From positions 1,791,169 to 1,855,168 of the forward strand of contig CAIIXF020000010.1 of assembly GCA_903813345.2 (NCBI GenBank): DNA of 64,000 nt, written 5' to 3'. The notes beneath the pieces are model-generated. The model had not been told where the DNA came from, did not search any database, and worked only from the letters and a program-made list of their open reading frames with translations. The stretch comes from Owenia fusiformis. Its lineage: Eukaryota > Annelida > Polychaeta > Sabellida > Oweniidae. This document shows positions 56,501-64,000 of this stretch, in pieces. The first letter of the stretch is position 1, and each line of letters starts with the position of its first letter. The position numbers and the translations under genes are program-made.

Positions 56501-57591
56501 ACAAATCATATGTAAATCTAGTTAAATATGAAAAAATCATATATGGATTTAGTTAAATATGAACATATCATATGTGGATCTAGTTAATTATAGACAAATC
56601 ATAAGTTGATCTAGTTAATTATGGACAAATCATATATGGATCGAATTAAATATGAACATATGTTGTGACAGTTAATATGAATAAGTCATATGTACATGTA
56701 GATCTTGATAAAGAAGAACAAATTATATGTGGATCTAGTTAAATATAAATATATCAGAAGTGGAACGTGTTAAATATAAACATATGTTGTGGCAGTTAAA
56801 TATGAACAAATCATATATAGATCTAGTCAGATGAGATCAAATCATATGTGGATGTAGATAAATATGATCATATCATATGTGGATCTAGTTAAATGCAAAC
56901 ATCATATTCTGGACAAGAAACCATTTCTTTCTAATTTTGTGATACCTTTGGGCCATCTCAAATATTCACAGTTTATTCCACATAATCTATTTTATTAAAT
57001 GCTGACCCCCCCCCCTGTTGATCCATCCACATATGAGATGGTCCCTTAGTTATAATTATGATGAAGTGACAGGGAATTTTTCAAAGGTTTCCTACTAGTT
57101 TAATGTGTTGTGTTTTGTGCCGGATTAATATTTTTCACATCTTCTCATGTGCAGTTCATATTATTCAAATCAGTCAGATAAAATCAAATCTATAGAAATC
57201 ATGGTTCAATGGTATTAGTTATATTCTCAAATGATCTGCTCCTTAAATCTTTCATTTATTAGACTTTCAGTTCATATACAGTATATCATACAAATTAATT
57301 ATATATATTTAATTAAATTTAAATATACAAGATTTAGAATAAAAATGGAATACTTGATAATTAGAGAAAAGTCTACTCACCTCTAACATTTAATCGGACG
57401 TTACGTCCTATTTTTGGCGTAGTGCTGACTTGGCACTCGTAAATATCATCATCTGATAATCTGGTATCTTCAATTATTAGACTCCATTCATTTGTTCGCT
57501 TGTTGGCTTTAGCTTTTATTCTTGTATCTCCAACAAATGTGAATAAGCCAATAGTAAGGGGATGGTCATCTGAGCTCCTTCTCCATATGAC
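41559..57591 (-). CDS. Ig-superfamily cell-surface protein, Dpr/zig-8-like (partial, two exons visible)
   Basis: Two exons on the - strand: 57591-57381 and 41879-41559. The first encodes the second half of a V-type Ig domain: VIWRRSSDDHPLTIGLFTFV, then RLSDDDIYECQVSTTPKI with the DxxxYxC signature, closing in NVRLNVR. The second holds a complete second Ig domain: FIECNATG (first Cys), AITWYKDGDPI (core Trp), DTGTYICRSD (second Cys), ending in VTIYVING. The first exon ends in phase 1 and the second starts in phase 1, so they join directly across a 15.5-kb intron. YECQVSTTPK followed by a second Ig is typical of Dpr proteins of insects and zig-8 of nematodes, neuronal surface receptors that pair with other Ig proteins. 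The signal peptide, first half of Ig1 and the membrane anchor are not found; they probably lie above 57.6 kb or outside the window, and below 41.5 kb or unrecognised. Confidence 0.85.
43050..43113. mobile_element. Possible TTAA-flanked mini-element, 64 bp
   Basis: TTAA outside AGGGATACTGG and GGTGTCCCT. Short and AT-rich, so the call is tentative. Confidence 0.35.
43250..44040. repeat. Diffuse repeat of TATGCCCTA words
   Basis: The phrase TATGCCCT (or TAAGCCC, TGTGCCCT) recurs about ten times with irregular spacing, together with CATATGATATA-type words. It looks like an old, decayed tandem array, interrupted by the GC-rich foldback at 43381. Confidence 0.5.
43381..43540. mobile_element. GC-rich foldback element, 160 bp
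   Basis: Ends TTCGACGCCGTTTCGG and its exact complement. The interior repeats GGCACCGAAACGG and CCGTTTCGACACC words in both orientations. Its composition contrasts sharply with the AT-rich surroundings. No target duplication found. Confidence 0.65.
44179..44397. mobile_element. TTAA-flanked MITE, 219 bp
   Basis: TTAA at 44175-44178 and 44398-44401, ends GGTAGTTCC and GGATCTACC. Only the outer nine bases pair. The ends match those at 19967-20084 and 59143-59311. Confidence 0.45.
44586..44647. mobile_element. Fragment related to the hairpin element at 32036
   Basis: GGAGCAAATGTGACCACAGC followed by ATTAGAG resembles the right arm of the 32036-32145 hairpin. TTATTGGCTGGGTGCTGG precedes it in the same order as the GGCCAATG part. 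Confidence 0.45.
44648..46252. other. Ig-gene intron, nothing recognised
   Basis: No repeats or coding signal with support. Open frames here (for example near 44992-45225) lack any recognisable motif and any splice context. Confidence 0.5.
46262..46449. mobile_element. Mutator-like MITE, 188 bp, 9-bp target duplication
   Basis: Inverted ends CAAGGAGGATTGG and CCAATCCTCCTTG, with similarity continuing to about 38 bases. The word ATCTCCTTG stands directly on both sides (46253-46261 and 46450-46458). A 9-bp duplication suggests a MULE-type element. The interior is richer in GC than its surroundings. Confidence 0.75.
46459..48197. other. Ig-gene intron, nothing recognised
   Basis: AT-rich, no repeat arrays or coding signal seen. 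Confidence 0.5.
48198..48385. mobile_element. TTAA-flanked MITE, 188 bp
   Basis: TTAA on both sides (48194-48197, 48386-48389). Ends AGGTGCAACAAAGACT and AGTCTTTGCTGCTACT pair at 13 of 16 positions. Confidence 0.6.
48390..51004. other. Ig-gene intron before the minisatellite
   Basis: AT-rich intronic sequence without coding signal. Near 49402-49450 the words TGGTGTAACTGGTAGAGG resemble a tRNA A box, but no B box follows. Confidence 0.5.
51005..53905. repeat. 48-bp minisatellite, about 60 copies, with 240-bp higher-order units
   Basis: Basic unit: CTACAGGCCCACTGCAATCT, then TTCACATCTCTTACACCATT, then TACACACT. Variants replace CTACAGGCC by GTATAGACC, TCTTAC by CCATTTC, or TTTACAC by TATACAT. 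A block of five variant units recurs in the same order, with the GTATAGACC/CTCTCACATCC marker at 51501, 51741, 51885, 52125, 52651 and 52891 (spacings of 240, 144, 240, 526 and 240). Because 48 is a multiple of three, the array is open over hundreds of codons in several frames on both strands, but amino-acid changes are not avoided and no start, signal or splice context exists, so it is not annotated as coding. It lies in the large intron of the Ig gene. Confidence 0.95.
53906..56325. other. Ig-gene intron between the two tandem arrays
   Basis: AT-rich. One short hairpin (CCTCCTTTTG / CCAAAAGGAGG, about 55807-55830) is the only structure noticed. No coding signal. Confidence 0.5.
56326..56905. 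repeat. 31-bp degenerate tandem repeat, about 18 copies
   Basis: Unit AACAAATCATATGTGGATCT followed by AGTTAAATATG. Many copies carry the CATATG palindrome and GATCTAGTTAA. Copies differ by substitutions and small indels, so the array is old. Confidence 0.85.
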
Positions 57592-57626
57592 CTAAACATT
57601 AGATGGAACAAATAAAGCTAAATATA

Positions 57627-57826
57627 CAGTTAATCTGTTTAATGTGGACACTGCTTGGAATACATGTACATCTAAATGTTCCTATGAAGAGGTACTGCAT
57701 GGTAATCTCATTCAAGTCAACGGGACATCTTTAGAATTCAACAAATAGTTCAAGGTGTTCATTATAGAAGTGTTTGAATGTAGAATGAAGGAGGAACAAA
57801 AGTGTTCAAATATTTTGGTTCAACTG
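57627..57826. mobile_element. Pogo-like MITE copy, 200 bp
   Basis: TA on both sides (57625-57626, 57827-57828), ends CAGTTAATCTGTTTAATGTG and GGTTCAACTG, interior phrases GTGGACAC, GTGTTCATTATAG, GTGTTCAAAT. It lies directly upstream of the Ig exon on the - strand. Confidence 0.5.
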
Positions 57827-57829
57827 TAG

Positions 57830-59138
57830 CCCTTTGATATTTTAAGAGATGTCAATAATTTAACAAGAATCATCTTCAAATGTTATGTATTGAATTTTGT
57901 CTCTCTAATTTTAAAGAAATATCTTAAAATTAGTTTTTATAAATGTTGAAATAACTTATTTGCATGATTTTCAAAAATGTCAATTCGGGGAAAATGGGTG
58001 TCAAACTTAGTTTTCAAATTCTGAAATTAGTGTTATATCCCTGATGCTGACATTATTTGAGTTGTTTATATCAGACTGATTGCCATGAAATATGAGAAAA
58101 CTGCAGGGTTTCCAAAAAATTAATACACTTAATACATTTTAGTTGTGGATATCGTTTCATGATTTTAGGTTTCAAATAAAACAAACATTTAGCATATCAG
58201 ACAACAATTCTATCTCTCCTTCCCTTTGTCTACCTTGATGAAAGGCTAGATACCAAATGATAAATGCCATAAATGATAAAAAAGTCTAATTGTACCTAAT
58301 GGATTACTACAGTCAACCTCAAATTGATAGTTATGCAGAATATTATATTTTATCCAACTTGAAGAGCGTTATGTTGTCATTGCTTTGTTGATGTGTAGAT
58401 TGGTTCACCATACAAGAAATAGCCATTTGGATAGTAAAAATGAGAAACACGACATTGAGATATTAATTATTAATCATAAAAAAGGTGAATAGATATGTCA
58501 ATCATAAATTCCTTGAAACATACACAAAATTTGTGGTGTTGATTGCCTCCACAAATAGGATGAGTTATAATTGAATGACTATTGTTTTTAGCTATTTGAC
58601 GCTTTCTGGCCCCATAATGAACATTAACAAAGTATGAAGAGACTATTTATTGTGGCTAGTTAGAGTTCTTACGAGTTTGCTTTATAATATATACCAGTTT
58701 TATAGCTTATTTAGGTAAACTTATGAGTCTCACGGGACTTATCAAGCTAATATGTATACTAAAATAATACTGTAGCACCATTCTGGCTCTGTTGGATGGA
58801 GGACAGTAGAATGAACTGAATTAAAGCCAAGCTATGTTACATCCAGTTTCGTTTAGTTGATATTTTTAGGGGGTTTTGTTTATTTTGATTGATTTTTTGA
58901 AAATTATTTTGTTTGTCTCAAGATTGGAAAATAAAGCATGTGTATTGTTTGTTTATTTATTTTTTATTTGAATATATTGTTCATGTTTGTCTAAATTTTA
59001 AATTTTAATTTTGTGTCTGATTACATTGTTTTTTGCCTCAGAGTTGAAAATAGAGAAAATGTATTGATACTTTTGGAATATCAGTCATATGACATGAGGT
59101 GCCTTCATAAGCCACAAAAGTCTCAGTTTCATTTGAGA
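57830..59138. other. Probable Ig-gene intron, nothing recognised
   Basis: No exon for the first half of Ig domain 1 could be found on the - strand, and no repeats stand out. Confidence 0.4.
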
Positions 59139-59142
59139 CTAA

Positions 59143-59311
59143 GGTAGCATTTTTGAATTCAACTGGCAGCTGACAGTTTAACCTACTATTTTAAGACCAA
59201 CTCATTAAATATGAATGGAATAGTGGCAGGTATATTCATATTTAAATGAGTCAGCCATAAAATAGTAGGTTAAACCGTCAGGTGGCAGTCCGTGAATCCA
59301 TGAATGCTACC
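59143..59311. mobile_element. Foldback MITE, 169 bp, GGTAGC ends
   Basis: Arms of about 70 bases are inverted copies: GGTAGCATTTTTGAATTCAA versus its near complement, and ACAGTTTAACCTACTATTTTA versus its inverse. The flanks are CTAA and TTAG, each one base from TTAA, so it may belong with the TTAA group. Confidence 0.7.
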
Positions 59312-59315
59312 TTAG

Positions 59316-62300
59316 ATAAGCAATTCATCTGTTAACTTCATTTAAAACTTCTAATATTCCCTCCATCAAGTCAAGCCCCAAGTGTCTGTCTATATAAACC
59401 ATCCTATATTATGACAAATGAGTTTTATTAACAAGGCTTAGATGAAGAATCAAGTTATTCCAGTGATCTTTAAATGATTTCATTCATATTTATAGCCAAG
59501 CTGATAAGTCGAAAAGCACTTGTAATGAGCTATTTTACTTTACTCCAATTGAAATATGATTTCTAAATGATGATGGATCCGGATATCCTGACAGAAATTA
59601 TATTATCTGAAACATGACTGGGTTATATCAACATTTTTCTGATGTATTTAGTCTGTAAATCTCTGGGAATGGAGATCATCAGTGTCTGAATTATTTTGTG
59701 CCCTGGCTTTAAGTAAGTTTGGTATACGGTAATGCCCTCTGTCTGTCAGTCTGTTCATTTAAAGAATGCCTATTTCTAAGATGGCCACTGCTTTCACATT
59801 TTCCATTGTATTAAAAGTGGTAGCTATTTTATTTAGTGCTTAGTTTACTGTTCGTCACATTGGGTTATCTATTTTTCATTTTTGTTTTTCAAAACGTAAA
59901 ATATCATTTTGTTATATGTCATATGTATTAACTTCTTGGACAATATGGCAACAATTATTAAAGATAATTGAGTGATTTTATATATCAATTCTCTCTTGAA
60001 AGTGATTGCAGTACATATTCTTACTGCATGACAAGACTTTAAATGGGATTTGCTACACCCTGGCATTGCCATTGTCTAGCCCACCTCTTTAAAACGCTAT
60101 TGGGTTGAAGATAATTGTATAACACTTTAAAATAATGATTTTATATAAATGTGTTATTCTGTTCTTTCATTGTCCCTATTGTATATGCTTTCAATAATGT
60201 TCAGTGCCAGAATGGATAAATATTTCCCACGGAATAAAAATTGATTTCCTAATAATTTCCTCTAATCCCTTATAGACTGGTGCTATCTCCTTTAAGCGCA
60301 AGATTTCTTTGACATGTGTAATCCTCAAGAATACTTCTTCATAAAGTCATGTAGCTTCTCAAGGAACAGTATTTGATTTCCCTGCATATTCTTGGAAAAT
60401 TGTAACTGCATAATTGTTTTGGATTCATACTGTCTCAATCGGATCAATTCTATAATTAGATAGTCCACAAGTTTGAAACTACCTCTTATTTTGAAAAGGA
60501 ATCTTTTCAAGAGAGAACCATGGTGACCCAGCTAACTTAGAAGTGGGCACTTCGGCATGTGTGATTTATTTGAATCAGTCTGCTTAAGAATAACATCTTG
60601 CTTTGGCTCTTGCTTTTTTCTTTTTTTTTATTCAGCAGTAATATTACATACATTTAATACAATATTCTAACAGCTTGATAGCCATTTGGATATATAAAGC
60701 ATTTAATTACAATACATGTAGTTTGTTATAAAATAATGGCTTGTTCACTATACTACTCCTTGCTGAATGTTATAAAAAACTAAATTTTTATTGATCACTT
60801 TAGACTGGCTGACTTTATGCATGTACATGTATTTAGTGTTTATTCTATTTTTACTGAATATACTTTGATTTGGTTTTGTATGATAACTTTAGTTTATTGA
60901 CTTTACGAAAAAGTAATTAAGCATTATTACCTTTAGTGTAGTGTAGTGTAGTGTAGTGTAAGATGGCCTAAATTGCCAAAAGATTTCAAATCAAATGCTC
61001 TGAAAATGTTCATCTTTGGACCTTACTGAAGTATACGTACAGGGTGACACAAAAAATACAAAGTATAACAGATGAAACGGTGCAATACATACATCTTGGA
61101 CCACCCCGTAAATATACTTAGATTACCTAAAATGAACATTTTGAGTTGTATAATTCACTTTATTGTTATAGTTAAGTATTTAATGTGATGATTGATGTAT
61201 GGAATTAATGTGTTTTTTCAAATAATTGAGTATCTGAGTTTGTATATAAGAATAGTTCAATGTACTCAAATGACATCAATTTCTCGATTCATTTTTTCAT
61301 AAGAATTTACAAAGCTATGATAATCTTGTCACACACAACATGCATTTTATCACCTCTTTTCACTGGGGTTAATTGATACAATATTTATTTTCCCTTTGAA
61401 AAAGTTCATATTGTGAAAAAATCGCTTTCTCGTGTTTTGAGGAATTCACAGGATTATAATTGTAAAAGGTTTGTGAATCAAAATGATTTCTTTTTAAAAT
61501 TCTCTTTTATTTAATTTGTTTTGTTAGTAAAGTAAATACATGACCATATAAGGTAATCTAGACCAGGACTCACATCATGATTTTAAAAAGGTTTATCAAA
61601 ATTGTAAATATTTGACACTTGCATTTGTTTGTTTTTATTTTAATTTAATTTTATTGACAGCTGTTTGTATTAGATTGAAGACGGTGATGAAGATTTTAGC
61701 GAAAATATGTGAGAATATTTCTGTTTTATGATTGGTTTCAGGTAAGATTGTATTGATTGAAAAACACACATTTTACTAAGAATGTTATCTAATTTATGGT
61801 TCACTGAGACCTTTGGTTTTGTTCAATCAAAATGCAGAAGTTCCTTAGAGTGTATAGTGATGTCATAAAACTAATATGATAATATTTATAAAACAGATCT
61901 AATTTGATTTTGATATGATTTAATCAGTTCAATGAGTTGTTGAAATATTTTAAGGGCCTGTAAACAATTGTGAAGGGAAGGTAATGGAATATATGTTTCT
62001 CCAAATCACCTATATAAAATATCATTGTTCGTTGTCTAATTTTCTTAAAGGAGGGGGTCAGACATGAGCGAATTGAGACAAATGACAACTGAGAATGAAT
62101 TTCATTAACAGAATCAATTATAAATTAACAAAATATGATCTCAAAATCTAGTTTTAAGATAGAATGGCATGAACGGAGTTAAATGGTTTTGATTGGTCTA
62201 AGCTCTGACGATGATAGTTCCGTAAATCCTTCTTTATCAAATCATAAAACATATTTATTTTCATTAAACGTTATTGACTAAGCATGTTTTCATCTGTTTT

Positions 62301-64000
62301 TTAGATTTCTATTTTGCACCTACAGCTTAGGGTATTATTAAGGATTTATAGGATACAATGAAAGTGATTCTGTCCTTAACACAGTGGGTTTGATACGAAT
62401 TAAGAAAGATACAGAACAGTAAAAGAGAGAGGTACCACTTAGACAGTCATAATCTCCATTTTCACAAAAAAACTTTGAAACGAATAAAAAATGTTTAAAA
62501 ATGCTAATGTCATCTTCCATTTACTCAACACCATTACACAGATTTTTTATAATCTTACACAATTAACAATATTTCAAAAGAGTTGGTCATCAATTTTCTT
62601 TTGAGGATTGACATGTTTTTGAATGTATTAAAATTCCATATTCCTGTTTTAAAATGTATAGCAATCCGTCATAATCATGGATCAATAGCCATGCTGACCA
62701 AACCAATTAACAAAGACTTAAATTTTAATTAAGCGTATTAAAATTGATTGATGAATCTCAAATTCTGTGTTAAAAAGTGTTAAGGGGTTATCATGGTCTC
62801 CTATATCAACAATGGATATCAATTTTTATTGGTTTTGGGACTCCCCTGGTGCTATCGATACTGCATCTAAATTCCCATGGAATCACCATTTCTTAATTCG
62901 AATCATGCCAGTGGAATTTACAAGCATACAAAAGCTTTATTTTAATGAATTTTAATGTCTCCTGTGACTGGATTAGTCATGACTTTAGGTTCGGAAGATA
63001 AGGTTTAGTTTGGTCACATTTCATGAATAAATAATATTTTATTTTTGGTAAATTTTTTATTTCACATGCCCCTGAAATGTGACACATTTAATAGACCTTT
63101 CTCCCATTGGATAGAACTTGCAGTTGCCATGGTTATTAGCTGTTTTACTTAATGGATCTATTTACACTTATACAAAAGGGATGTTCAGTATGAGTTATTA
63201 CTTGTGTGATCGGACACATCGAATAATGATCAAACAAGATCTATTATTAACTTTTTACAACTCTAAAATAGTTCCCAGAAAGCCCTAAATTCCCAAATAA
63301 TATTCTCCATGGAAGATTGTACATTTAGAAATAATTATTTATTGTCTACAAAGTCTTAAATATACAGACCTCCCCATGTGGCCCATATATTTGTTGTTAT
63401 TTTTATAACAATAGGAATATTTCTATGCAGATGTTGCCCTCTGTGCTTTCTTAGTCAATTAACTCTTTATTATCTTCATTTTTTTGAAAATAAAGTTCTC
63501 TGCAGGCCATTTCAATAAAAACGTACAACTGGTATAATTGTCTTGTTGCTATTATCATTTATTCCTTATGGTAGGACTGGGATCCATTTCTATAAATATT
63601 GTGAAGTCACAAGTTTTAGGCAAATAACATCATGATAAGCCATGACACCTAATTTCTTCTCAGCTCTGAGATGTTTCAGGTGAAACAGAAAAGTGATATG
63701 ATTATCAGAATCGGTAAATTGCATCTTTTGCATAAACTCAGTAATTCTAGAAAATAAGAAATAATTTGTGAATATCTAACTTTTTAATGTTGGGAGGAAT
63801 TGACTCCTTGTTCTGTTTAGTTTAAAACCAGAACCAAACTTGATTGGAATGGAAATGGATTTTCAGAACCAAGTACATCTTACACCTGTTTGGATATCCT
63901 CACACGAGAATTGATGGCATCTACGTTCTACTACATGCAACAGACTTAGAAGCAGAACATGCTGTATAGAAAGCACAAATATATGATTTGAAGGAAACAA
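59316..64000. other. Right end of the window: non-coding, probably intron of the Ig gene
   Basis: AT-rich sequence. A (TAGTG)n microsatellite of about five units is at 60934-60960. No exon with Ig, signal-peptide or other recognisable features was seen on either strand. Confidence 0.45.
60934..60960. repeat. (TAGTG)n microsatellite
   Basis: Five perfect copies of a 5-bp unit. Confidence 0.85.

Overview
The window is nuclear DNA of an animal: AT-rich, with spliced genes bounded by GT/AG introns, long non-coding stretches and many short inverted-repeat transposons. The gene set (DENND4, a GT92 glycosyltransferase, an astacin protease, a Dpr/zig-8-like Ig protein) and the frequent ACATGTA words suggest an invertebrate, most likely a lophotrochozoan such as a mollusc or annelid. 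The species cannot be named from the sequence alone.

0.9-31.7 kb, + strand: one gene, a DENND4/Crag orthologue (Rab10-type guanine-nucleotide exchange factor). I resolve 27 coding exons with consistent phases, giving a 2300-residue product with MABP, tripartite DENN, PPR-like region, a long disordered middle and a conserved C-terminal part, followed by a 3' UTR of about 2.2 kb. Two other genes lie antisense inside its introns: a single-exon GT92 glycosyltransferase in intron 1 (1745-3223) and a seven-exon secreted astacin metalloprotease in intron 25 (25629-27806).

31.7-41.5 kb: no convincing gene; small transposons and low-order tandem repeats. 41.5-57.6 kb, - strand: two consecutive exons of an Ig-superfamily cell-surface protein, separated by a 15.5-kb intron that holds a 2.9-kb minisatellite (48-bp unit, about 60 copies, with 240-bp higher-order units), a 31-bp array and several MITEs. 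57.6-64 kb is probably further intron of the same gene; no exon was recognised.

The most unusual structure is in intron 15 of DENND4. A 44-bp unit, made of the last 30 intron bases plus the first 14 exon bases, is repeated in perfect register so that 19 complete decoy 3' splice sites precede the real one. Every decoy would lead to an early stop. The same gene also has a duplicated 5' splice donor (intron 8) and a duplicated exon fragment behind a possible acceptor (intron 13). The second theme is a rich set of non-autonomous DNA transposons with readable target-site duplications (hAT, Harbinger, mariner, Mutator-like, TTAA-type and pogo-like). No transposase gene was found, so any mobilising enzyme must be elsewhere.
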